This document shows, piece by piece, positions 1 to 12,400 of a DNA stretch of 64,000 nucleotides. The stretch lies in contig OZ038422.1 of assembly GCA_964036155.1 (NCBI GenBank), positions 46,895,201 through 46,959,200 on the forward strand, given 5' to 3'. The stretch comes from Diploscapter coronatus. Its lineage: Eukaryota > Nematoda > Chromadorea > Rhabditida > Rhabditidae. The notes under the pieces are model-generated. The model made no database searches. It had not been told where the DNA came from and saw only the letters and a list, made by a program, of their open reading frames with translations. The position numbers and the translations under genes are program-made. Each line of letters begins with the position of its first letter. Position 1 is the stretch's first letter.

Positions 1-442
1 CACGTTTTTCCAGCAAAATCTTGTGGAGAATGATCCATTTTGATTTTTTTCAATATTTCTTGAAAATTTAAAAATTCACCTATTTATTTCATTTTTTCAT
101 TCTATGATTTTCAAAATATCTCACCTTTGCGCAAAGTTTTTTCTCCTCTCATTGTTTTCATCATCGATTATTTTTTCTCGCAATATGTTTCTTGGCTAAA
201 AGCTTGATGCTGACATAAACGCGTGAAAACATGTCGCGTTTATCGAATGCGTCGCATAATTCGGCCTGTTTTCTCTATCTACTTTTTATCATACGGAAAA
301 ATGATGTTTTATATTTCAGAAAAAGAGGATTGGCAAACTCTGCTGGGATACGGCACACGGTGGTGCATTTTAGATTTCTCATATACGGTGACCAGAGGAT
401 GCGAGCTCGCGACAAGCAGCTAAGGTCCCGACACGAACATAA
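1..442. other. sax-3 upstream region and leader
   Basis: AT-rich sequence with homopolymer T and A runs. The only features I can support are a TTTCAG acceptor ending at 319 and the small uORF described separately. No promoter element is recognisable. Confidence 0.4.
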
Positions 443-446
443 ATGA
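399..446 (+). promoter_or_regulatory. uORF overlapping the sax-3 start codon
   Basis: A 15-codon upstream ORF begins at 399. Its stop TGA (444-446) overlaps the sax-3 ATG (443-445) as ATGA. A good splice acceptor, atatttcag, ends at 319, so a leader starting at 320 would contain this as its only upstream ATG. Overlapping stop and start arrangements can support reinitiation. The effect here is inferred only. Confidence 0.4.
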
Positions 447-3400
447 ACGCTAAGGATTACTGTACCTACATTTTTGTAGTCCTACTGCTGAGGATAGTAA
501 ATGCTGAAGGTTCGTTTGGGCTTTTTTTTTTTTATTTTTAGCCATTTGGAAACCTCGTGACATGCCATAAAATTTTCTCTAATATTTTCTTTTATTTTAG
601 ATGTCAGGAGGGTCCAGACTATTTATTTCAATTTTTCTAATGAGTCGTTTCATTTGTATACCTCTTCTATTTTTAAAATATTTATAACCCACATCTTGAT
701 TTATCTCCAACGGGGCCTTAAAATCCGGCGAATTAATCCCCCTGTGTTCATTGAGTTCTTCTCTAGTTGGAAATAGAAAATAGCTCGCCTCGCGAGTATT
801 TTGTCGGTCGAAAAACGGAAAACGGCCTTGGGAATAATTGTTTTTGGGTGCAAAAAATCGCTGCGAATCGGGCGTTCGAGAAAACTTTGGGAAAATCGTA
901 ATTTGAATGGGGCATTCTTGGGGAGAAGAACGAGTTCTGGTGGTCATTTTTGGTGAAAAATCGAGACTTTTGGTAATAATCTGAAAATAACTAAACCTAT
1001 TGATTTATTGTCCAATTAGCAAAGTTTCGATAGATTTACAATCGATCTTTTCTCAGACTTGTTGTGTCATATTCCAGGCGTCTTTGCGTTTCCTGCATTA
1101 CTTCAGGCCAACGACCTTGATTCAGGAAGCCATAAAACTGTCGTACTTTCGCATATCCAAATAAGACGCGACGTGTATACGCATTTTGCCAGTGGAAAGT
1201 AAGCGCTGAAAATGGGATGCGAATTTCAAGCGGAAAGAGAATTTACATCGACATTGCATAATTATTACACTTGCTTAATGCAAAATTGAAATTTATGCAT
1301 TTTCATGCATGGATGGTCAAATTTATGGGCTAGATTTGGGAAAAATGTTAGCTAACGATACTTTATAAGTAGATCTTATGATATCTAGACTAGAAAAGAT
1401 TGAAGTGCAGTTTTGAATTCGCGGAAATTAAGAAACTATCTTGAAGTTCTTTCAATATACTGTAATTTCAAATTTGGATCGATATAGTTTTCATCGCCTT
1501 CCTTGGCATTTCCAATTAGTCAATGTCGATGTTATTGCTCATTGCCACTCGGCATCCATGTAAATGGTGAGAGGGGTTCGCTCTCATCACGCTGCATTGT
1601 TTGTGCTGCTCTTTGTAGGAACAGGCAAATTGTAGAGGGGCACCTCCAACCAACCATCTGGCGATTCAATTCCTACCCCCATGTCTTTATCCGCTTATAG
1701 GGGAATGAAGTTAAGTTAGGAAGAAAATGAATGATTTCGACATCCCTTATGTGTTATCACGTGTTTCGTCTAAAATTATGGATCCCTAGCACTTTTTTTT
1801 TCAAGGGAAAAACCCTAATTTGGAAATTTCGATCTTTAGAAGCCGAGATTTTTATGGATCTTCTGTGCATTCTCATAGCGACTCTATGGATCAAGATATC
1901 ACGCAAATTTAAGATCGGAAAGAAATATCACTAGATTTTGAGATACGGAAAAGAAGCTCCAGATAAAATGGCGGATAATTTGATTGGGTCTGCAGTCTCG
2001 TCCATTCGGCCATTAGAGGGAACACTAGTGAATGTGGAAATGGAAAGGGGATCCCTGCTTGCCTTTTTGGGTTGGGATGGAATAGCATTGCACGCCAACT
2101 CTAGAGAATGGAAGATATGTGAAAGGAATTCCAAATCACCCATATCCAACGGGTCTATTCCAGCATTCTATATATCCGAGGATAAAAGTAGATGAAAATT
2201 CAAGGCTACAACTGAGGGAGGGAATGTAAAGGTCTTCTAAGGAAAAGTCGACATTTTTATTGATATTTTATTATTTTTGAAATTTTGAATTTCGGATTTG
2301 ATATATCTGGATGAAAATAATAAGAATAAGTACTCTTTCAGGGTATATGAAAACTTTGGAACATTTTCATAAGAATTTCATAGTCTAAGACTATGGTGTT
2401 GGCATATTGAAGATGATGATATTTCGAGAGATGGAAATTGAAGATTTGTCATTTCGAGGAAGAGATTGAATTTTTTATAGTCAAATATTTACTTCGCACT
2501 TCTTATTTGCATAAATCCTCTAAACTCCTCGGCGAAATAAAATAATGCATCCTCAGCATCAGACAGGAAATATCTCCGTAGTCGTTGCGTGCCGGATAGA
2601 GCTCTAAGCCTAACATGAAATTGCAACAAAATGCAAGCTGCTCCGGCCACTTAATGGTCAAAGGCTTAGGAATAGGAATACGAATCGGGGAATGAAATAT
2701 TCTATCTGGTTTTCTGATTCTATCATTCAACATGGGGGAAGATAGGAAAATTTATATTATTATGTTCTTCTAGATTCAGAGAAGAATTTAGTATTAAAAG
2801 AAAGAAATTAGGTAAAAAATGGTAAATCTGGCTATAGCTATTCAAACATCTGCCAATTTCATATTCTCTCATTATTTCGTATCGAAATCTCATTTGTCAA
2901 AAATCACGCACACGCAAAAAGCGTCGAAAATGTCGCCATTCCTCATTTTTTTTCTATCGAAAAATTTCGGTCATTAATTTTCGAATTCATGCGATGAAAT
3001 CTGGAATAATTGATTGTCCCTTAGCTATGATTGCATTGTTTTTGCAGAATTCTAATGGGGAATATTCATTTTGCTGCCCGAGAGAATGAATATTCTCATT
3101 TCATTCTATGCATATCCTTAGAGTCGATAATAAATTATCGGATCATCTTGTTATTATTACCTCTATATGGAGGATATTTTTAGATCACTATGATGATGAA
3201 GGCTTGTTTTCATTATGTAAACTAGTCTCAGGATAGTGACTCTCTAAGGGCCCGTTCATACTTAGTTGCAGTTGCATGCAACTTGCAACTCGCTCAAAAT
3301 AGCACGGAAAATGAAGAGAGAATGAATGGACAAAATTGCATGCAACTTGCTGCAATTTGGCCACTCTCCGCGTTTCTCATACTATTTCGCCGAGTTGCAC

Positions 3401-6400
3401 GCGAATTGCAAGTTGCATGCAACTAAGTATGAACGGGCCCTAAAGATATGCTAATTTTCTCGAACTTTTTTCCAGAAAAGCGTTCAAGAACATGACAATT
3501 CTTTGCAAATCTCCTTTGGGAATTGTTCTATGCATATTTCTCGCCACAACAACTCTTATTAATGAGCCGTCAGCACGCTTTCGGTTTCAGTTGTGAATGC
3601 GCTGTATCAGAGCCGAGTTCGTAAATTCACAGGGGATTTTTTTGCATCTGGTTGCCTCTCAAATTTTTGCGCTATTTCTTCGCTAAAGATACGTTTTCAC
3701 GAGGGAGTCTTGCGAGATATTATGTTGCGAAACGAGAAAGGAAATGAAATTGCCTATGACCAGGAGGGCTTTTCGTTTTGTCCGAGCGCATTAGACGAGA
3801 AAATAATGGACTCGGGCCAGGGACGAAAGGTAAATTCGTAAAAAATAAAGTCGTATTCTTCGAGAAACGACTTTCCATTCTGTGATTAGTTTTTGTGGAA
3901 GACAGGATAATTGAATCTTACAGAAACCTCAGATAGTGTAGAGTTGATTAGAAAGTGAAAGTACGATTCTGGTTGGAAGAAAATTATTTTAATCAAATCC
4001 CCAGTTTTAATTTCTGTTTTGTATGTTTCATAAAATTTTATCTTACACTTTTGTAATTTCCAAACGCGCGAAACTTGTGACAAAAACGATTTTCCCCGCA
4101 CCTGCTAGTAAAGGGCTTTCAGCAGGAGTGTTGCATCTTTCAAGGCCTTTCGCAGGACATTTGCGGTCATTAGAAACGAAGAAAGGAGCAAAGGCCTGAA
4201 GATAACTGAATTTGCGCAAAATCCGCGCACAGCTGCCTGATTCGGATTGTCTTGTAAGTGAGGGTGGACGGGGGAAATCTAGGGGTTGGACAAGAAAATG
4301 GAAAGTTTTATTTTTGTGGGACAAATAATACTTTTTTGGTAAAATCTCTGCTGTAAAATTCTTGTGGTGAAATTTTTGAGTAATTTTTTGTGGGAAATAA
4401 TTTTAAATGGTTCGATTTTATTAATCTTCAAAAAATCGAATTCACATAACTTAAAGTTCATTATGGGCCTGGAAAATTGATACTCTCGAGTCTACTTAAG
4501 TGAATGTGTCAGTTTGAGTTGGACTTCGAGTGATAATGAGTGGATGGGATGTGAGATGACAGGCTGACTGGGGCGATATTCGGATGAAGTGTCACTTATG
4601 GCATGCAAACGGGCCGGACATTGGCCCGATTTGGGACTGATCGGAGCGAGTCTCGACGAGTCGAGAGATGGAACGTACCGATAACGCCGCGCATCACAAA
4701 TGCCGACAATCTAAAGATGAATATCGAGAAATTATGCGCGGCACTAAATTCCATTAGCGGAATTATATATCCTTTAATAACCTTTCAAACTTATTAGAAG
4801 GAATTGTTTACCATGTGGATATTTAAAATTCGAAAAAAGATTTTTCTACTTTTTCAGGCTTATATGGGAAAGTCTTATCTTGAGATCAATTTTTACTACC
4901 AATCAATACTTTTCTTCGGATTATGGAAAAGCAGTGAGAAGATTGGGTACTTGACCTGGGTTCTTGTAAGGAAGTGCCACAAAGACATGCGAACATCATA
5001 AAGCAAATATGAAGGAGGTCGTTAATTATGCCCAGAATTAGCATTTATTGACTTCTCTACTACAATTAATACATATTTTGCTATTTTATAATTTTTGTTT
5101 GATTTCAATGGACATCTCTTAATGATAACATTGAAACATCGACTGGTCAGTCAAGTTGGCAAATCTCGACGATATAAAAGAGATTTGTAAATAGTGAAAG
5201 GATAAATGATAAATCTGAGAGAAAAAAGAAGTCGAAAATCTGCCAAAGACGCCGAAAGCAAATATAAACATCGAGATTTTGGATTTCTAGATATCTAAAG
5301 CGAAGGAAGAAATGAAGATATAGATATCATGTGAATCGCAAATCATTGAATATTAGGGATAAAATAGTGTGAATATTTCAAAAAATTGAAGATAAATGAA
5401 GCGACTCATAAAAATGTTATTATTGAAATCTTTAACTTTTCAAGAAGTTGCATCATTCAGTAATGATATCCAATTATTACCACCTCGAAAAGGGTGCAAC
5501 TTATTGAAAATGCAACATTTTAAGCTTTCAATATTCGAAAATTTATAACTGAAATTTTCAGATGAATCAAACCAAGCCCCGGTGATCATCGAGCATCCGA
5601 TCGATGTGGTCGTTTCGAAGGGATCGCCGGCGACACTCAACTGTGCTGCGAGACCTCAAGGAGCCAATATTACCTGGTAAAAATTATTTATAATGTGCGC
5701 ACATCAATTCGAAACGATTGAAACATTATATTGACAATATTTTTTTTCATAAATTGAAATTTAATGCCGAAATTGAGAGGTTTCGAGAAAAATTGTTCAA
5801 GATTAGTTTTCAGGTTCAAAGATGGCCAACCAGTGTTAACCAGCAAAGAACAAATGAACAGCCATCGAATTGTCTTAGACACGGGTGCCTTGTTTCTGCT
5901 CAAAGTCAATAGCGGTATGAGGCAACTTGAAAAAATAACAACAAATTGAATTTTCAGGCAAAAATGGCAAGGACGGCGACGCGGGTTCATACTATTGTGT
6001 AGCGAAGAATGAATTCGGAGAGGCCAAGTCGAATGAAGGCTCACTCAAATTGGCAATGCTCCGAGAGGACTTCAGAACTAGACCCAGATCTGTTCAGGTA
6101 TTTTTTTTTTTCAATTTCAACTTTTGAACTATAATCATACCATTCATGCAGTCGATATGAGCTATTCTGTAATTATGATCATGCATATTTCCACCAAAAT
6201 GAATTGTGACGATGAAAATCTAAAATTTAATTATTTAGGTCCTAGCCGGTGAGAAAGCGACTCTCGAATGTACGCCTCCGAAAGGGTTCCCTGAGCCAGT
6301 AGTGAGTTGGCGGAAGGACGACAAAGAGCTGAAAGTCGCTGATCATCCCACCTACACCCTTCATCCAGATGGAAATCTCATCATCGAACCGGTAAAACGC

Positions 6401-9400
6401 TGAAAATTCCTGACTTGAAATACAATGTATTTCAGGTTGACCACACTGATTCCGGTACCTTCCAATGCGTAGCGTCAAATATGGTCGGGGAGCGGATATC
6501 TCCACCTGCGCGATTAAGTGTCTATGAAAAGCCGAGATTTTTGGTGAGTCTGGAATTTTGATTTGTCTTAACCAAGTATAGGAAGACTTGTGCTATATTT
6601 CCAGCTAAATTTGACTAATTTCAGCAAGAGCCTAAAGACATGACAGTGGATTCTGGCGCTTCGGTTCTCTTCGATTGTCGCGTCACCGGCGAACCTCAGC
6701 CTCAAATCAGTTGGAAGAAGAAAGGAGACCAAATGCCTGTCGCTAGAGCTTATATCGCCAAGGACAATCAGGGGCTTAGGATTGATCGGTAAATAGTTTT
6801 AGCTTGATTAAAGTAGTGAAGAACTTTCAGTGTCCAAATGAGCGACGAAGGCGAATATCTGTGCGTTGCGAGAAATCCAGCCGGAAGTATTGAAGCGACA
6901 GCGCATCTGAGAGTGCAGGTATGATAGTTGTCTCAAGAACTTTTTAATAATGAAAATAGCGTATGTTTAAGGGTTGTCTTGAATAATTGATAATTTTATG
7001 TGCAATAAATAAACGACAAAAACAAATCGAACTTAAAGAAATATTTTCAGGTTCCACCTTCCTTCGAAGTAAAACCAACAGATCAGAACGTGGCAGCTGG
7101 ATCTACAGCGGCTTTTGAATGCGTACTAACCGGACAACCAAAACCGGCGTCGTTCTGGAGCAAAGAGGGACATCAGGTTAGTCTATTCACTAGCAAAAAT
7201 CAATTATTAATTTTGAATGCTAATTTATTTAATGTTTTAATAAATATCGACTGAAAGCTACGACAAAATTGACTCCCAACAATCTTATTTTCTTGAAGCA
7301 TGCATGGATAATTCAGTTTCTTGAAATAGGGTATTTCTGAATAAATTTTCAGGATCTCCTCTTCCCCGGCTACCTTTCAACCGACAATAGAGTTCGAGTC
7401 TCGTCTACCGGCACTTTGACTATCGATGACGTCAGGCAGTCGGATGAGGGTTCCTACGTCTGTGCTGGAATGAACTCGGCTGGAAGCTCGTTAAGTAAAG
7501 CCGCTCTGAAGCTGACGACTAAACGTTAGTTTACTTTAAAAAAAACTATTGAAGCATCTGGGAATTCTAAGGCACTTGTAATATGAGATCATGACATAAT
7601 TGTTTCTATCTTTATGATCATCTTATGTCACGATATTACGAGATTTCGGTTATTATCAATGACCAATAACTTGAAACGCACTCCTTTTATCTCGTCTCAA
7701 TTTATCGGTCATTCACAGTATCAAATGATGAAGATGCAAAATATTTCAAGAAAACGGGCTGTCAATTACTTATTTAAAAATAGTTTGGGGTTCGTTCAAA
7801 CTTTTTGCTATCGTTTCAATAGTCTCAAATTTGCAAATCTTAGTATCTCTTTACACAATATCAAAATATCGACTATCTCTAAATCTATAATTTTTAGTAG
7901 GTTTGAATACGAAATGTGTAAACTGAGATAATCTCAACCGTCGAGAGGTATAAATCATCGCTGCTCGAGTCTGTCATCAGCGCCTTTGTTCGAACGAACA
8001 AAGCATTCTCTTTTATAACAGGCGGAATATATGCAAAATGCGCATATCTATTCAACCCATCTCTTCAATATGTATACAATACAAATGTTTGAGAGTGTGA
8101 ATATCTAAGTATCTATATATTGAATTTTAAGATATCTAATATGTTTCTGACTTGATATTTCCTCATTCGATATCAAGTAGGTAACAGATTGTTACGAGCA
8201 GGACTAGATCAAGCCAATGTATTGTGAATATTGATGGACGATTATACATGGAAAATTGAAAAAATACGCTCTAACGGTCTAATTTAGGATATCTTCTACT
8301 CATTATGAAAATCGCGATTCTTTCCCATCATATTTTTCACTTCATAATCTCAATCTGTGCCAATTCATTATTCATCTCGGTTTATCTATTGCATGCTCAT
8401 TTATCTCTTTAGCTCAGTAACTCATCAGCTCGTTTTGGCTGCATTGTTGTTGTGTGTTTCCCACCCCACTTGCCGAGAGGGCTTCTCTATTTTCTGCTGC
8501 CCACTTATCGCAAAGCCGCGTAAATCCCCTTCCCCTCTTCACAATAACCAATCCACCAGCATGGTTATGTGATCTGTCATATTCTGCCTTCTTACATAAA
8601 AGTCATATCTAGATTTTCTTTTCCCGTATCTTATAATTTTGATTGAAAATTTGTACATGCCTTGGTACTTGGAGTAATTTTATCAGGGTTTGTCGAGGTG
8701 CAGCCTTTTATAAGTTTGAATTCAGAAAAAAAACTTATAAATATGAAAATATTTAATCATCATCCTGAATATTCAGCCTTAGATTTTTTATGTCATCACA
8801 TTTCGCTGGCTATTATTTCAGACTTTTGTCATTCGATATCTCCCTTCTTTGGTTTACCCACTCCCTAACCTCTTACTCAAGTCTTTGATGTACGACTTTT
8901 GACAGTCCAGATGGCACATTGCTTGAGAAGCGATAATGTGTGAGAAATGGCAGACAATAAAGCGTTCATCGCATTAGAGCGCATTTGATGACTTGATGAT
9001 TTTGAGATTGAAACGCGTTTACGTAAAGCGATCCTTCTTGAATTATTTTTTATCTTTTTCTCTTAGACCAAAACAAATACCTAATTGTTTCCATATGGTT
9101 TTGATGGATCACGCGAAATCTAAACATGCTCGATTCGTGCATGATACCACAACAATTTTCAACCATATTCAAATTCTCGATTTCATTTCAAATCTCTTCA
9201 CACTAATTCTTTCGGCCTTCAAGTTCTAATTTTGAATGGTTTTCATTTCATATCGTGACTAATCTCATTAGAACGTACAGTTCCATTGTACACTTGGCGA
9301 TTTTTTTTCTATGAAATGCGAATATCTCTGACAATTTTCTGTTTCGATCTTTCGACACATGATTAGATATTCTCTGCTAATTCCTTTCATTTCAAATTAT

Positions 9401-12400
9401 CTCAGGCAGTTTTCAGTTTTTATTCTCTATCGTTGAACTAGAGATTGCTCTGACTTATTTCCTTTCTCTCTGGTCACTACTGCTGTGGTCAGTGAGTAAT
9501 TTGCTGTCTTCCTTCCTGAAAGAAGATTGGAAATCTTTGCTTATCTCATTTCTCACGCTCTTTAATTTATTTTTCTATCTTTTCGTTTCTAATTTTGCAA
9601 TACTATCTCATTTCATTGCTTTCTTTTCTCTATTTAAAAATACTATTTCTTCGTCCTTTCTTATCTCTGATCTCTCGTCGGTCAAAGCCGTTGCTTCGCT
9701 GTCTCACGCCCTTTTCTTCCAAACAAATCCCTTTATCGACTTACAAATTCGGACAGGCATAAGAATTCCTTCGAACGGTCATTCGATTGATTGTTTAAAA
9801 GTTATATATTGTATAGTTTTAAAGTTGCCGTATACTTCATGTTTTTATTGCTAAATTTGTCTGAAAATGAATATTTTTGGTAATTTCAAATCATTCTAAA
9901 TCTCCATTCTTTTCTTCCATATTTCCATCTTATAATAAATCTCAAGTCGGTATCGAAAATTTCAAATTCATATCTGAAGCTTTAAACTCATTTCGAAAAT
10001 TTTAATAAGCTATACGAAATTTCAAGGTTTACATTTGAAGAAAAAATCACGTATTTTGAATCGAACCCGTATTTTCGTACTCATCTTTTGCATATGAGTT
10101 GGGTCTCTTCCTGTCACTAATAAGTTTCCCTTCTCTATTCGCTCAGAGGGCACCCTTTGGTCATATTTCCGGCCCTCCGATAATTAGCCGCTTCGGCGCA
10201 ATGCGGTGTGCGGCTCTCTTCAAAACACCGCATTCGGCGCGTACTTTCTCACTTTTGTAACGCCTCTCATCCGTTCAAGGTAATATTCGGGATATTAGGG
10301 CATTTTCCGGTGTTTTGAGAGAGTGGTCCATATTTTTACAGCTATTTTAGATTTGAGAATTTATGGATTAAACAATTCTGAAATTTTTCTATTTATGGTT
10401 ATTCTTTGAAGATACTATAGTAGTTTTTTCTTCTGGAAAATGCAAAAAATCGATACATTTTCTGAAAAGAAGTCGATTTGTTTTGTGGCATTGTTTAGGA
10501 ATTCTTTTCTTGTCTTTTCGCGTTTTTCCTGGCGAAACGACAGTTTTTCTTTTCTCTTTACGAATATTCAGCCGAGGCGAAATTCGATTTCTTTGCTTTC
10601 CAATTTTCGGTCTGTTAAGAGAATTTCCTTGACCTAGGAATAATTGTTTCCAAAATCCTACAAACTATTATTTTTTCCTGAGTATGTTTCAATTTTTTAA
10701 AACTATTTTAATTATATGAAAAATGCATAGATACCTTCATTTTTCATACTCGCATATCTTTGCATATTTATTACTCCTTTCAATTATGCTAAAGTATAAA
10801 GTGACCGCAGCATTTGTACAAGCCTCGTTTACAATTGGATAACCTCGCTAAAATCCGTCTCTTTCAGGCAACTCCCTTATTTATGCATCTCTTAATTCGC
10901 ACCTAAAGCGTACTTTTTTATTGCTTGATCGTAAATTTGCATCGCGCTACCTAACCTTCAGATACCAATTTATTAGCTTTAGAAAGATATAATTTGGAAA
11001 ATCCTCAAGTATTTTCAAGGTTTACGACATTTATTATATTTTTCGAAGCCGATCTTCATTAAATTTGGCTAAAATTGTAACACCTATGATTTTCTAAAAT
11101 TATAACTCATGGCAAAATTCAATTTTCTTACTTGAAAATTATGGATTTTCATCAAATAACTATGACTACAGTTCGTGACAAGATCGAGTATCCAATTATC
11201 AACATTATAGGTTTCTGCAAAATGTTTCCATAAAAATTCAAAATTCAGCTATTTTTATTTTCGCCGTAAAATCTGCAATTCGTATTCAAAAAGCGCGTTT
11301 TTTCGCTCGTTTGCACGCAATTTCAATTTCCATTTCCCAAATAGCCATGAAAGTGGCTCAATATTTTTGGAGAGGAATTTTTTCGCCTTTCAAATGACCT
11401 TCTCATTTTTCTTCTTGAAATCTCTTCATCCTCAATAATCTCTATCCTTATTTCATTCCTTTTCCGCTTGAATAGTCATCTTGCATAGATTACCTCCTTG
11501 CACATTCTGGCTTCTTATTCGGTTTCTCGATTTCACGCACTATTTCTTCTTTTCTGCTCCTCTAACAAGGGATTTCAGTGCTATTTCTTTTTCTCTGATT
11601 CTTTAAATCTCTATATCCTTACAATGAAATGGACACTCTCATTCGTAAGGGAGTATCTAATTTGTCAGTTCTCGTGTCGTTTTCGTACTGCGTTTTGCCC
11701 ATCATACTTTGCATCATTATTTTAGTTGCATCTGAAAAGTAGTGTATTAGGTTTCAGACATTTACATAGTTTAGTGGATACTACACTTTCTTATAATGTT
11801 TTATTTTCATTAATTTCAAGCTATTCATATTCATTTTCTTGAAGTTCACGTTTTGCACTTCCATAGTTGTTCAAGTTTCGAATTATCCTGTAACGAAGAT
11901 CTTCAGAATTATCAGATTTTTACTAGGCCAGCATCTTTAGTATTCCATAAATTTCAGTTTTATCACTCTTATCATCCTACTATCAAAATCCCACACTTCT
12001 GTCATGTTTTATTGCCATTGCCATGTTAGGCTATACATTTTGCACCTTCAATTCAGCATTCTCATCCAAAATACACACGACTATTTTCATGTCTTCCTTT
12101 TCCTCTTCGCCTTTCTCGTCTCTGGTTTCATCGTTTTCATTCGCGCGCGCCTTTTGTATGTTTCGTAAAGAGAGAGAGAAAAATGGGAGAGGACCCAAAA
12201 TGTGCTGAATGAAAACGATGTGTAAAAACTCGCACAGACACAGGATCCACAAATGTTTTACAAATCGTATGCGAGAATACGGCTATTGATTTTTACCGAT
12301 CGAAACTGAATTTGTTGAAACATATTCAGGAATTTCAGATTCAGATTGCCAAAAATCACTTTACATAATAATTCCCGCGTTATAGCTACTCTTACTTACG

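Larger units (their letters stand above)
510..5561 (+). other. sax-3 intron 1 (5.05 kb)
   Basis: Long first intron separating the signal-peptide exon from Ig1. Donor is GTTCG at 510 and acceptor ATTTTCAG ends at 5561. It contains a MITE-like element (3248-3440), a possible small secreted-peptide ORF (3492-3596), a splice-bounded open segment (3591-3830) and a 116-codon antisense ORF (597-947). Otherwise I see nothing coding. Long first introns of guidance receptors often carry enhancers, but none can be pinpointed by eye. Confidence 0.75.

Noticed and set aside
1938..2195. 85-codon + strand frame in sax-3 intron 1, slightly GC-richer than surroundings
   Set aside because: Both strands are open across it and no family or clean splice boundaries were recognised.
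9492..9854. 120-codon open frame in sax-3 intron 10
   Set aside because: The Leu/Phe/Ser-rich translation follows directly from the pyrimidine-rich strand. There is no splice context or homology.
10050..10090. GAATCGAACCCG string resembling a tRNA T-arm complement
   Set aside because: No matching anticodon or D arms at the right distance on either strand. No tRNA gene was found in the window.
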